Assembly: GCA_029851945.1 (NCBI GenBank)
Contig: JARKUZ010000014.1
Span: 1-33,674, forward strand
Direction of reading: 5' to 3'
Source: Terrisporobacter sp.
GTDB lineage: Bacteria > Bacillota_A > Clostridia > Peptostreptococcales > Peptostreptococcaceae
Length of the DNA stretch: 33,674 nucleotides
Both the position numbers and the translations under genes were made by a program. The notes under the pieces were generated by a model. It was given only the letters and a program-made list of their open reading frames with translations. It did not search any database and was not told the DNA's origin. Shown here piece after piece: positions 8,855 through 17,217 of the stretch; the stretch's first letter is position 1; the number at the start of each line of letters is the position of its first letter.

Positions 8855-8881
8855 AAAAGACCACTATTTATGTGGTCTTTT
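8855..8881 (+). terminator. Intrinsic terminator after mscS
   Basis: AAAAGACCAC (8855-8864) pairs with GTGGTCTTTT (8872-8881) across a 7-base loop. Confidence 0.88.
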
Positions 8882-8958
8882 GTTATATTTTTATAATATA
8901 ACAAAAATGTTACGATTTTATGAAATTTTCGTAAGAAATGATATACGTAAATTTATTG

Positions 8959-8967
8959 TGATATAAT
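8959..8967 (+). promoter_or_regulatory. Extended -10 promoter element for the VTT gene
   Basis: TGATATAAT is an extended -10 (TGnTATAAT) 36 bases before the GTG start. I see no good -35 element. Confidence 0.45.
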
Positions 8968-9002
8968 AAGTATATTAAATTACTCACAAAGGGGAGGAAA
9001 TT

Positions 9003-9593
9003 GTGGAACATATTCAAAGCATATATAATTTAGTAAATGATTATTGGCTATTATCAATTATAGTAGGGTTTACAAGTGTATTTATTGAAAGTTTTTTACC
9101 AATTCTTCCTTTAATAGCAATTGTTACTGCTAATGCAGCTTTGTTTGGAATGTATCCAGGGTTAATAATATCTTGGATAGGTTCTACAAGTGGTACTATT
9201 TGCTTATTTTTCTTGATTAAAAAAATAAGTAACAATAGACTGGTAAATTTAGTAAAAAATAAAAAAGTTGAAAAAGCCATACATTGGATAGAAGAAAAAG
9301 GGTTTATATTACTATTTTTAGCTTATGCATGTCCTTTTTTACCTGCTTGTGTAGTAACGATTTCTCAAGGGTTAGCCAAAAGAGATTCCTCTGTATTTAT
9401 ATCTGCTGTGTTAACTGGTAAATTAGTAATGTTTTTTATTATTAGCTATATAGGTAAAGATATAGTAGGTTTTATTACAAATCCATTGAAAGTATTGTTA
9501 CTTTTAATTATAACTTTTATAGCATGGAAATTAGGAACAAAACTAAATAAAGACTTAGAAAATTATGAGAACAAAAAAAATAAAGAAGAATAG
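9003..9593 (+). CDS. VTT-domain (TVP38/TMEM64, DedA-like) membrane protein
   Basis: The 196-aa protein is a polytopic membrane protein of the VTT (SNARE-associated, DedA) superfamily. After an N-terminal helix it has the re-entrant region with ESFLPILPLIAIV and a central glycine-rich stretch GLIISWIGSTSGT, then the conserved YACPFLPACVVTISQGLAKR block, and final helices ending in a lysine/glutamate tail. Relatives are implicated in lipid flipping. The start is GTG 9003, chosen because GGGGAGG at 8991-8997 lies five bases before it. The last six codons lie inside the terminator stem shared with the convergent lplA gene, and both proteins therefore end in KNKEE. Confidence 0.85.
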   Translation: MEHIQSIYNLVNDYWLLSIIVGFTSVFIESFLPILPLIAIVTANAALFGMYPGLIISWIGSTSGTICLFFLIKKISNNRLVNLVKNKKVEKAIHWIEEKGFILLFLAYACPFLPACVVTISQGLAKRDSSVFISAVLTGKLVMFFIISYIGKDIVGFITNPLKVLLLLIITFIAWKLGTKLNKDLENYENKKNKEE

Positions 9594-9620
9594 ATTAATT
9601 TCTATTCTTCTTTATTTTTT
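9575..9620. terminator. Bidirectional terminator overlapping two coding 3' ends
   Basis: A 19-bp perfect stem (9575-9593 with 9602-9620) with an 8-base loop lies between the convergent VTT and lplA genes. Both stop codons and the last codons of both genes are inside the stem. Each side has a terminal T run in its own direction. Confidence 0.92.
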
Positions 9621-10609
9621 ATACTATTTACACCCATTATTCCTTTAGCTAATACGTCTATGTTACATCCTAGGAAATAATTATTAATTTCTACATCACT
9701 TAGTGCAAGCTTTATACTTTCTTCATCATGTTTAATATTTTTTAATTTAGATTCTATGAACGAAACATCTTCTTTTCCAAAAAAGTCACCGAAGAATTTT
9801 ATATCGCTTATTATACCTTTTTCCACATTTAAATTAAATTCAACATTTCCACCAGTATATTTTAATTCATTGCTAAGTGAGTATTTTGGTGAAATACCAA
9901 AATTCCAATCCCATGTGCTATATTTATCTTCAACTAATAAATTAATATTATCTATATCTTCTTGGCTTATTTCATAAAAAGAGCTACTATTATCATTTTT
10001 AGCTATAAAATTCATTAAATAATTTTTAAATTCTAACACATCCATAGGATTTTCTAAATGTTCACTTATATTAGTTACACGGGATTTTACTGATTTTACA
10101 CTTTTTCCTTCGAATTTAGAGGCTTTAACTTTTAGAGCATCAGATATATCATTTATTTGAGAAGAAAATAAAAGTGTACCGTGATGCATTACTTTGTTTT
10201 TATAATTATATTGAGCATTACCTGAAAACTTTTTACCATCAATTAATAAATCATTTCTTCCTGAAAACTCAGCGTTTATTCCTAGACCTTTTAATACTTC
10301 AATTATAGGCAAAGTAAATCTCTTGAAATCACTAAAACTATCATTATTACAAGAAATAAATGTAAAACATATATTGCCTAAATCATGAAATACAGCCCCT
10401 CCGCCAGATTGTCTTCTTACAACTTTAATATTATTATCTTTTACATAGTCATAATTAATCTCTGATAATGTATTTTGATTCTTACCAACAATAATGGCAG
10501 ACTCATTTCTCCATAATAAAAAAATATCTTCTGTAGCATTTTTTAAAAAGTATTCTTCCATTGCTAAATTAAAATAAGGATCAGTTTTTTCATTGTATAT
10601 TAATAACAT
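9602..10609 (-). CDS. lplA: Lipoate-protein ligase A
   Basis: The 335-aa protein attaches free lipoate to the lysine of lipoyl domains through a lipoyl-AMP intermediate, in the cytoplasm. It shows the lipoate-binding RRQSGGGAVFHD loop (residues 65-76), the ligase lysine in DGKKFSGNAQ (about Lys127), and a C-terminal accessory domain of about 90 residues, so it is a full two-domain bacterial LplA. AGGAGGTATAA on the minus strand directly precedes ATG. In anaerobes the acceptor is often glycine cleavage protein H or an acetoin/2-oxoacid dehydrogenase; none is in the window. It stands alone, convergent with the VTT gene. Confidence 0.95.
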   Translation of the reverse strand: MLLIYNEKTDPYFNLAMEEYFLKNATEDIFLLWRNESAIIVGKNQNTLSEINYDYVKDNNIKVVRRQSGGGAVFHDLGNICFTFISCNNDSFSDFKRFTLPIIEVLKGLGINAEFSGRNDLLIDGKKFSGNAQYNYKNKVMHHGTLLFSSQINDISDALKVKASKFEGKSVKSVKSRVTNISEHLENPMDVLEFKNYLMNFIAKNDNSSSFYEISQEDIDNINLLVEDKYSTWDWNFGISPKYSLSNELKYTGGNVEFNLNVEKGIISDIKFFGDFFGKEDVSFIESKLKNIKHDEESIKLALSDVEINNYFLGCNIDVLAKGIMGVNSIKNKEE

Positions 10610-10760
10610 TTATACCTCCTATTTATTATTGAATTTATTCATACATTCAACAAAGTATGATAATTACCCTTCTTATATAAGTTAAAAAACATAAAAAATG
10701 TCTAAAACTAAAAAAAATAGTCTATTAATTCTTAAAATAAAGATTTAAAAATGGAAGGGT

Positions 10761-10773
10761 TTGCATTATGCAA
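10761..10773. repeat. Perfect 13-base palindrome upstream of DUF4362-like gene
   Basis: TTGCATTATGCAA is a 6-1-6 perfect dyad 36 bases before the lipoprotein start. It may be a regulator site or part of a promoter (TTGCAT with TATATT 18 bases on), but no regulator can be named. Confidence 0.3.
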
Positions 10774-10809
10774 TAAAGAAAAAATATATTATAAAGGAGG
10801 GATGATATT

Positions 10810-11409
10810 ATGAAAAAATCATTAATCATGTTAATTATTGGAGTTATAATAATAAATTCTATAGGATGCAGTAAAACTATAGATTTAAATGTTAAAGGTT
10901 TTAAAAATAAAATAAATGAATTAAAAGTTTATGGAAAAGAAGAATATAGTGAAATAATAAAAATATTGAGAAAGTGTGGAAATAATAAAGATTTATCAAT
11001 TAACAATGCAACTAAAAAAAATATGATAGTTATAAAAAATGAAGAAATAGTAGGTAATAAAGAATTATGGGATGATTTCAACAATAATGTAAAAAATAAA
11101 AAAGAAGATAGTATTATAATTGTTCAATATACTGCACAAGAAGATGCTATTTTGACATACCTCTCTTATATTAATGATAAATTTTTTATGGTAAGAGATG
11201 AATCTAGAGATAGGTATAGAGATGTAAGAGATGAAGATTATTATAAATATGATTTTAAATATATGAAAATTTTTGAAGAAAATAAACAAATATATGCATA
11301 TTTATTAGATGATAATAACATTACATTAGATGAATTGAATTTTTCCTTACTTAGTGAAAATATATCAGAATGGATTCCTTATGGTTTTATATTTAGTATA
11401 AATGTATAG
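10810..11409 (+). CDS. Lipoprotein, DUF4362-like
   Basis: The 199-aa protein has a lipoprotein signal: charged MKK, a hydrophobic stretch, then the lipobox NSIGC with Cys20 as the lipidated residue. The mature part has the pattern of small Firmicute DUF4362 lipoproteins: an Asn/Lys-rich start, a central WDDFNNNVKNKKEDSIIIVQY block, and then a predicted beta strand, LTYLSYINDKFFMV. It would face the outside, anchored to the membrane. Function is unknown for the family. ATG 10810 is preceded by AAAGGAGGGAT. It has no obvious partner: a lysine riboswitch promoter follows. The family call is from remembered motif shape, so moderate confidence. Confidence 0.6.
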   Translation: MKKSLIMLIIGVIIINSIGCSKTIDLNVKGFKNKINELKVYGKEEYSEIIKILRKCGNNKDLSINNATKKNMIVIKNEEIVGNKELWDDFNNNVKNKKEDSIIIVQYTAQEDAILTYLSYINDKFFMVRDESRDRYRDVRDEDYYKYDFKYMKIFEENKQIYAYLLDDNNITLDELNFSLLSENISEWIPYGFIFSINV

Positions 11410-11475
11410 TTATTTACTAATATGATATAACTTGACAAAACTTCAGATACTTTAGCAAGATTTTAAAAATTAATA

Positions 11476-11504
11476 TTGAAATATTTATAATTATAATATA
11501 TACT
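11476..11504 (+). promoter_or_regulatory. Promoter of first lysine riboswitch unit
   Basis: TTGAAA (11476-11481) and TATACT (11499-11504) are 17 bases apart and place the start of transcription just before the aptamer. The second unit has the same -10 and spacing. Confidence 0.7.
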
Positions 11505-11519
11505 AAAAACGACAAGTGA

Positions 11520-11692
11520 ATAAAAAGGTAGAGGTGCAATGTTTATCAGTATTAACAATGAGGTAAGCACAATGATTTGTTAAGAAAGGAAAGATTGCCG
11601 AAGCATATAACTGAAGCTTTAAGGTTATATAGCTGGGGGTATATAAAATATATATGCCACTGTCACTAATATTAGTGTTGGGCTATCATGAA
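11520..11692 (+). promoter_or_regulatory. Lysine riboswitch (L box), copy 1
   Basis: The leader carries the L-box core: GGTAGAGGTGC near the 5' end, AGTA-type and GGAAAGATTGCCGAAGC segments in the middle, GCTGGGGG, and CCACTGTCACT followed by GGCTATC. The closing P1 helix forms between GGTAG (11527-11531) and CTATC (11683-11687). Between the aptamer and the gene lies an intrinsic terminator, the classic arrangement in which bound lysine favours termination. Target gene is the NhaC-type transporter at 11802. Confidence 0.93.
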
Positions 11693-11722
11693 GAAATTAT
11701 ATTTATTTTATTATGTAAATAT

Positions 11723-11752
11723 GACCTTGATGACTCATCAAGGTCTTTTTTT
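11723..11752 (+). terminator. Riboswitch-controlled terminator, copy 1
   Basis: GACCTTGAT (11723-11731) pairs with ATCAAGGTC (11737-11745), followed by T residues to 11752. It lies 50 bases upstream of the transporter start, inside the leader, so it acts as the expression platform. Confidence 0.92.
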
Positions 11753-11801
11753 ATGGCTAAACCCTAAGACATTCACAAATTTTCAAAGGGAGAAAAGTAA
11801 A

Positions 11802-13547
11802 ATGAAAAGAAGAAATTTAAGATTATTTTTAATGACGATGATGATATTTATATTATCAACAGCAATGTGCTTTGCTGATGGAACTGATGTGTCAGCTGTA
11901 AATGCACAAAAATATGGAATATTAACACTATTACCACCATTTGTAGCTATAGTTTTAGCATTTATAACTAAAAACGTTATAATTTCATTAGTATTAGGTG
12001 TTATGTCAGGTGGATTTATACTTAATTTAAATGGGATAAACATATTTAATGCATTATTTAATTCATTCTTAGATTTAATAGATAGATCTATAGCAGCGTT
12101 GGCAGATCCGTGGAATGCAGGAATTATACTTCAAGTTTTAGCTATAGGTGGTGTAATTAACCTGGTTGCCAAAATGGGTGGAGCAAAAGCTATAGCAGAA
12201 GCACTGGCTAAAAGAGCAAAAACTGCTAGAAGTGCACAACTTATGACTTGGGTTGCAGGATTATTTGTATTCTTTGATGATTATGCAAACTCATTAATAA
12301 TAGGACCTATGATGAGACCTGTTACTGATAAAATGAAAATATCAAGAGAAAGATTAGCATTTATTATAGATGCAACAGCAGCACCCGTTGCAGGGATTGC
12401 AATAATATCTACTTGGATAGGTCTTGAAGTTGGTCTTATAGGAGATGGATTTAGTTCTTTAGGAATAGATACAAATGCATTTAGTGTATTTTTAAGCACG
12501 ATTCCTTATAGATTTTATAATATTTTAATTCTAGGATTTATAGTTATAACAGCTGTACTTTTAAAAGATTTCGGCCCTATGAGAGAAGCAGAATTAAGAG
12601 CTAGAAGAGGTCAATCTACTTTAACTTCAAATAAAGCTGTAGATGAAGAAATAAGTAAAGAACATAGTGATTTAGAACCATTACCAGGTGTGGAGTTAAA
12701 TATATGGAATGCAATAATACCAATAGGAATATTAATAGTAGGTTCATTATTTGCATTTTACTATAGTGGATATACTATTATAATGGGTGGAGATGATGCT
12801 ACATTAATTCAGTTATTAAGTAATTCACCACTATCTTTTGAAGCTATAAAAGAATCATTCTCTAATGCAGATGCATCAGTGGCTTTATTCCAATCAGCAT
12901 TATTTGCGGGAGTGGTTGCTATAGGAATGGGTACATTCAAAAAAATATTTACAGTATCACAAGGTTTAGAAATGTGGGTTGATGGTATGAAAACTCTAGT
13001 AATAACTTGTGTTATATTAATATGTGCATGGTCACTTTCTTCAGTAATAAAAGAACTTGGAACAGCAAAATATTTAATACAATTATTATCTGGATCTATA
13101 CCACAATTCTTATTACCAAGTATAATTTTCTTACTTGGTGGAGTAATGTCATTTGCAACAGGAACATCTTATGGAACAATGGGGATACTTATGCCGCTTG
13201 CTATTCCGTTAGCTCATTCAATAAGTCCTGATATGACATATATAATAGTTTGTATAAGTGCTGTTTTAACTGGTTCAATATTTGGAGATCATTGCTCACC
13301 AATATCAGATACAACTATATTATCTTCAATGGGAGCAGGTTGCAATCACATAGACCATGTAAGAACACAAATGCCATATGCATTATTTGTTGGTGCAGTA
13401 GCGATAATATTTGGATATATACCAGCAGGATTTGGACTTCCTATATATATAATAATGCCAATTGCATTCTTAGCAATGTTTATAGGCATACAAATATTTG
13501 GAAAAAGTGTAGATATAGATAAAAATGATAAAAGTTTAGCAGCCTAA
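11802..13547 (+). CDS. NhaC-superfamily transporter, predicted lysine transporter (copy 1)
   Basis: The 581-aa protein is a polytopic membrane carrier of the NhaC Na+/H+ antiporter superfamily. Typical segments include GGAKAIAEAL, FFDDYANSLIIGPMMRP, DATAAPVAGIAIISTWIG, SFATGTSYGTMGILMPL and FGDHCSPISDTTILSSMG. Carriers of this family under lysine riboswitch control have been predicted in comparative work to import lysine (LysW). The N terminus looks like a signal sequence with a possible cleavage after CFA near residue 25. I reject a longer start at 11688 because that reading passes through the riboswitch terminator; AAAGGGAGA precedes ATG 11802. A near-copy lies directly downstream. Confidence 0.88.
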   Translation: MKRRNLRLFLMTMMIFILSTAMCFADGTDVSAVNAQKYGILTLLPPFVAIVLAFITKNVIISLVLGVMSGGFILNLNGINIFNALFNSFLDLIDRSIAALADPWNAGIILQVLAIGGVINLVAKMGGAKAIAEALAKRAKTARSAQLMTWVAGLFVFFDDYANSLIIGPMMRPVTDKMKISRERLAFIIDATAAPVAGIAIISTWIGLEVGLIGDGFSSLGIDTNAFSVFLSTIPYRFYNILILGFIVITAVLLKDFGPMREAELRARRGQSTLTSNKAVDEEISKEHSDLEPLPGVELNIWNAIIPIGILIVGSLFAFYYSGYTIIMGGDDATLIQLLSNSPLSFEAIKESFSNADASVALFQSALFAGVVAIGMGTFKKIFTVSQGLEMWVDGMKTLVITCVILICAWSLSSVIKELGTAKYLIQLLSGSIPQFLLPSIIFLLGGVMSFATGTSYGTMGILMPLAIPLAHSISPDMTYIIVCISAVLTGSIFGDHCSPISDTTILSSMGAGCNHIDHVRTQMPYALFVGAVAIIFGYIPAGFGLPIYIIMPIAFLAMFIGIQIFGKSVDIDKNDKSLAA

Positions 13548-13592
13548 TATTATGCTATATTAAAATAGATGAAAAAAATATCATATAAATGC

Positions 13593-13621
13593 TTGCTAAA
13601 ATATGGGAATATATATATACT
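13593..13621 (+). promoter_or_regulatory. Promoter of second lysine riboswitch unit
   Basis: TTGCTA (13593-13598) and TATACT (13616-13621) are 17 bases apart, matching the layout of the first unit. I see no terminator after the first transporter, so read-through into this unit is possible. Confidence 0.65.
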
Positions 13622-13639
13622 TAATAATAACAAGTGAAT

Positions 13640-13812
13640 ATTTAAGGTAGAGGAGCGATATTTATGAGTAACAATAAGGAGTTAAGCACGTTGATTTATT
13701 GTGAAAGGAAAGATTGCCGAAGCATATAACTGAAGCTTTAAGGTTATATAGCTGGGGGTATATAGAATATATATGCCACTGTCACTAAATTTTTAGTGTT
13801 GAGCTATCAATT
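13640..13812 (+). promoter_or_regulatory. Lysine riboswitch (L box), copy 2
   Basis: This is the same aptamer as copy 1. Bases 13703-13764 are identical to 11584-11645 over 62 bases, and only one of the next 23 differs. P1 forms between GGTAG (13646-13650) and CTATC (13804-13808). The 5' arm (GGTAGAGGAGCG) and the loop sequences differ from copy 1, so the copies have drifted outside the ligand core. Confidence 0.93.
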
Positions 13813-13836
13813 CGGATTTATAATTTGAATAATTAT

Positions 13837-13869
13837 GACCTTGATGACTTAACATCAAGGTCTTTTTTT
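13837..13869 (+). terminator. Riboswitch-controlled terminator, copy 2
   Basis: GACCTTGATG (13837-13846) pairs with CATCAAGGTC (13853-13862) over a 6-base loop, then seven T. It is the expression platform of the second leader, about 97 bases before the gene. Confidence 0.92.
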
Positions 13870-13965
13870 ATTTGCTAAAGATATATTTTTATTTTTGAAA
13901 TAAAGCAAATTTTATGCAACAACTAGCCCTTATAATATTCACTAAAATATCAGGGGGACAATATT

Positions 13966-15735
13966 ATGAGAAAAAGAAATTTTAGGTTATTTTTAATGAC
14001 AACTATGTTTTTTGTCATGACAACAGCATTATCATTTGCAGAAGAAGTTGATATTCAAGCTCAAAATGCTGAGCAATTTGGTATTTTTACTTTGATACCA
14101 CCAATAGTAGCAATATCTTTAGCTTTTATAACTAAAAATGTTATAGTTTCATTAGTTATAGGAATAATGTCAGGTGGATTTATACTAAATATAACAAACT
14201 CAAATCCTTTTATGGCACTATTTTATTCCTTCTTAGATTTAATAAATAGAGCTATTGAATCACTTGCTGATCCATGGAATGCCGGGATTATATTACAAGT
14301 ATTAGCAATAGGTGGAGTAATAAACCTTGTTGGAAAAATGGGTGGAGCAAAAGCTATAGCAGAAGCTTTATCGAAAAGAGCCAAAAGTGCCAAAAGTGCA
14401 CAAATAATAGCTTGGGTTGCAGGTTTACTTGTATTCTTTGATGATTATGCAAACTCATTAATAATTGGGCCAATGATGAGACCTGTTACTGATAAAATGA
14501 GGATATCAAGAGAAAGATTAGCATTTATTATAGATGCAACAGCAGCACCCGTTGCAGGTATAGCTATAATATCTACTTGGATAGGTCTTGAAGTTGGACT
14601 TATAGGATCTGCATTTGAAAGTATAGGTGTTGACACAAATGCTTTTGGCGTGTTTTTAAGTACTATACCATTTAGATTTTATAATATTTTAATATTAGGA
14701 TTTATAGTAATGACTGCATTACTTTTAAAGGATTTTGGTCCTATGAGAGAGGCTGAAATAGAGTGTAGAAGAGGTAGAGTGAATCTTACTTCTAACATTG
14801 ATATAGATAAAGAATTAAGTAAAAATAACGATGATTTAGAACCACTACCAGGTGTGGAGTTAAGTATTTGGAATGCAATAATACCTATAGGAGTATTAAT
14901 TGTAGGGGCGCTATTTGCATTTTACTATAGTGGATATACAACTATAATGTCTGGTGAGGATATGGCTATTATAGAGGTTATGAAAACTTATCCAGTATCA
15001 TTTGAAGCTATAAAGGAAGCATTTTCTAATGCAGATGCATCAGTGGCTCTATTTCAATCAGCATTATTTTCAGGAATAGTTGCTATAGGAATGGGGGTGT
15101 GTAAAAAAATATTTACAGTATCTGAAGCTCTTGATATTTGGGTTGATGGTATGAAGACTTTGATTATAACAGGAGTTATATTAATTTGTGCGTGGTCACT
15201 TTCATCTGTTATAAAAGAGTTAGGAACAGCGAAATATTTAATACAATTATTATCAGGTTCTCTACCATCATTTATATTGCCAAGTTTAATATTTGTACTT
15301 GGTGCAATAATATCATTTGCAACAGGAACATCTTACGGAACAATGGGTATACTTATGCCACTTACTATACCACTTGCTTATTCAATAAATCCTGATATGT
15401 CTTATGTGATAGTAAGTACAAGTGCAGTTTTAACAGGAGCAATATTTGGAGATCACTGTTCACCAATATCAGATACCACAATCCTATCTTCAATGGGTGC
15501 AGGATGTAATCATATAGATCATGTTAGAACACAAATGCCATACTGTATATTTGTAGCAGTAATAACAATACTATTTGGATATATACCAGCAGGTTTTGGT
15601 TTACCAGTATATTTAATTTTACCAATAGCATTTATAGCAATGTTTATAGGTGTACAATTATTTGGTAAGAGTGTAGAAATGGAAGAGATAAAAGAAATAA
15701 AAGAAGTAAAAGGTAATGAAATATTAGAAGGTTAA
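13966..15735 (+). CDS. NhaC-superfamily transporter, predicted lysine transporter (copy 2)
   Basis: The 589-aa protein is a close paralogue of the gene just upstream; long blocks such as FFDDYANSLIIGPMMRPVTD and FGDHCSPISDTTILSSMGAG are identical. Differences cluster in the N-terminal signal-like segment, the hydrophilic loop around residues 270-300 and the C-terminal tail, which here ends in a lysine/glutamate-rich stretch. It has the same predicted role, riboswitch-controlled lysine uptake at the membrane. ATG 13966 follows CAGGGGGAC. Both copies look intact, so the duplication is probably functional rather than decaying. Other substrates of NhaC-type carriers cannot be excluded. Confidence 0.88.
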   Translation: MRKRNFRLFLMTTMFFVMTTALSFAEEVDIQAQNAEQFGIFTLIPPIVAISLAFITKNVIVSLVIGIMSGGFILNITNSNPFMALFYSFLDLINRAIESLADPWNAGIILQVLAIGGVINLVGKMGGAKAIAEALSKRAKSAKSAQIIAWVAGLLVFFDDYANSLIIGPMMRPVTDKMRISRERLAFIIDATAAPVAGIAIISTWIGLEVGLIGSAFESIGVDTNAFGVFLSTIPFRFYNILILGFIVMTALLLKDFGPMREAEIECRRGRVNLTSNIDIDKELSKNNDDLEPLPGVELSIWNAIIPIGVLIVGALFAFYYSGYTTIMSGEDMAIIEVMKTYPVSFEAIKEAFSNADASVALFQSALFSGIVAIGMGVCKKIFTVSEALDIWVDGMKTLIITGVILICAWSLSSVIKELGTAKYLIQLLSGSLPSFILPSLIFVLGAIISFATGTSYGTMGILMPLTIPLAYSINPDMSYVIVSTSAVLTGAIFGDHCSPISDTTILSSMGAGCNHIDHVRTQMPYCIFVAVITILFGYIPAGFGLPVYLILPIAFIAMFIGVQLFGKSVEMEEIKEIKEVKGNEILEG

Positions 15736-15742
15736 TTAATAC

Positions 15743-15781
15743 AAAAAAGACTTAAATACTATGTATTTAAGTCTTTTTTTT
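15743..15781 (+). terminator. Intrinsic terminator after second transporter
   Basis: A 17-bp stem (15743-15759 with 15763-15779) has a 3-base loop and ends in a T run. Confidence 0.92.
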
Positions 15782-15816
15782 GCAAATAATATGCTATATG
15801 AAAGAGGTGTATTATT

Positions 15817-17007
15817 ATGGCGTATATAAATTTTAAAGAAGAAAACTATAAATTAAAAATTCAACTAGAGAAAAGAAAGAAAAATAATGAAAAAATCTAT
15901 AATTATATTGTTAAACATAAAGAAGATATGATAGATTATGTTCCAGATCATAAATATAGCTATGGTAAAATACAAGGTGAATTTATAGGTAAAAAAGGTG
16001 TATTAGACGAACAAGATTTTCATAATATATCAAATACAGATATTATTTGTTCAAGATTCATTGATTGTACATTTTCTAATGTGAAATTTATTAACTGTAG
16101 AATAATAGGTTGTAAATTTGAAGGATGTAAGTTTGATGCAGGAGGAGTAATATTTGAAAATTGCATATTTGTAATGGATAATGATGTAAAATCGCCTTCT
16201 TTAAATAATGAAGTGAATTACTCTTGTGAGTTTTATAATTGTGAACTTTATTGTGAGTTTAGAAATTCAGAATTATCTTATGCAATATTTGAAAATTGTT
16301 TAGTTAAAAATACTTATTTTCAAGTATCTATGCTAAAAAGTACAATTTTTAATAAGTGTGAATTAAATAAAATTAAAATATCAGATTGTGATTTATCTGG
16401 TCTTAAGACATATAAATGTTATATTTTAGATTTTGAGTTTGATGATAAGTACATAAGTAAGTTGGACGAAAAAACTTATTTTGATAAGTTAGTGGAAAGG
16501 AAAAAAGATAAATCTGAATATGAAGGTATTTATCTGGTATATCAAAATATAGCCGATGAATTTAAACAAAATACTTTAGATAATAACTTTGGTGAATATT
16601 ATTATTTGTGTAAAAAAATTGAATTCAAAACTTTAGATCCTTTGCCTAAAATAACTTCATTTCTAAGCTGGGCTTCTTGTGGTTATGGTGAAAGACCATT
16701 TAATGCATTGACTATGGGAATAGTTTTAATATTAATATTTGCATTTTTATATTTATTTATTGGTTTAGATATAGATAATAACTTTGTTATATATAATTTA
16801 CAAACATTGAAACAATTTGATCTTATAAAGTTCATAGAAGATTATAATGAGTCTTTAGCTTTAAGTTCTGGTATATTCTTAGGAGTAGGTGGATATAGTT
16901 GTGAACCTGTAAGATTATCTTTGGTATTATCTAATATAGAAATGATTTTAGGAGTAATAACTGTGGGAATTGGAACAGGTGCAATTGTTAGAAAGTTAAT
17001 TAGATAA
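15817..17007 (+). CDS. Pentapeptide-repeat protein with C-terminal two-helix channel-like domain
   Basis: The 396-aa protein starts with a charged helical region (1-45), then pentapeptide repeats over about residues 68-208. The central position is usually Phe, Ile or Leu and the turn is often Asn-Cys (CTFSN, VKFIN, CKFEG, AIFEN, CDLSG), predicting a right-handed quadrilateral beta helix rich in cysteine. A linker leads to SCGYGERPFNAL, TM1 (about 299-317), a pore-like segment (347-362) and TM2 (about 368-392) with a basic end, VRKLIR. This resembles two-TM potassium-channel modules seen in other pentapeptide proteins. The filter position reads GVGGYSCEP instead of TVGYGD. An AGAGGTG site precedes ATG 15817. 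Confidence 0.8.
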   Translation: MAYINFKEENYKLKIQLEKRKKNNEKIYNYIVKHKEDMIDYVPDHKYSYGKIQGEFIGKKGVLDEQDFHNISNTDIICSRFIDCTFSNVKFINCRIIGCKFEGCKFDAGGVIFENCIFVMDNDVKSPSLNNEVNYSCEFYNCELYCEFRNSELSYAIFENCLVKNTYFQVSMLKSTIFNKCELNKIKISDCDLSGLKTYKCYILDFEFDDKYISKLDEKTYFDKLVERKKDKSEYEGIYLVYQNIADEFKQNTLDNNFGEYYYLCKKIEFKTLDPLPKITSFLSWASCGYGERPFNALTMGIVLILIFAFLYLFIGLDIDNNFVIYNLQTLKQFDLIKFIEDYNESLALSSGIFLGVGGYSCEPVRLSLVLSNIEMILGVITVGIGTGAIVRKLIR

Positions 17008-17064
17008 ATGTTAGTTAATATATTTATATAAAAATTAATAGATATTTTTATTAAAAAGAGGAAA

Positions 17065-17092
17065 TTTACAATATAATGTTGTATTTTATAAA
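17065..17092 (+). promoter_or_regulatory. Candidate promoter upstream of KamA-like gene
   Basis: TTTACA (17065-17070) and TATAAA (17087-17092) are 16 bases apart. A transcript from here would begin in the 5' arm of the hairpin at 17092-17145 and run about 120 bases before the start codon. Confidence 0.4.
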
Positions 17093-17145
17093 GATATAGG
17101 TTTTGTAATGATTATAGATAATTTATACTTACAAAGTCTATATCT
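17092..17145 (+). repeat. Long hairpin in the leader of the KamA-like gene
   Basis: Bases 17092-17108 pair with 17129-17145 as a continuous 17-bp helix including two G-U pairs, with a 20-base loop. The sequence after it is ATTTTATTAA, not a clean T run, so it is a poor terminator for the upstream gene, though that role is possible. Confidence 0.6.
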
Positions 17146-17217
17146 ATTTTATTAATAATTAGGGGATTTTTGTAAAGATAATTTGGTAAAGTCTTTAATT
17201 TTTAAAGGGGTGATATT

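Noticed and set aside
11688..11801. Longer N terminus for the first NhaC-type gene
   Set aside because: The open frame passes through the riboswitch terminator, has no ribosome binding site at its start, and the paralogue begins at the position equal to 11802.
13007..13522. Plus-strand ORFs inside the first transporter gene
   Set aside because: They are shadow frames of a clearly conserved membrane protein, with unnatural composition rich in Cys, Trp and Asn and no ribosome binding sites.
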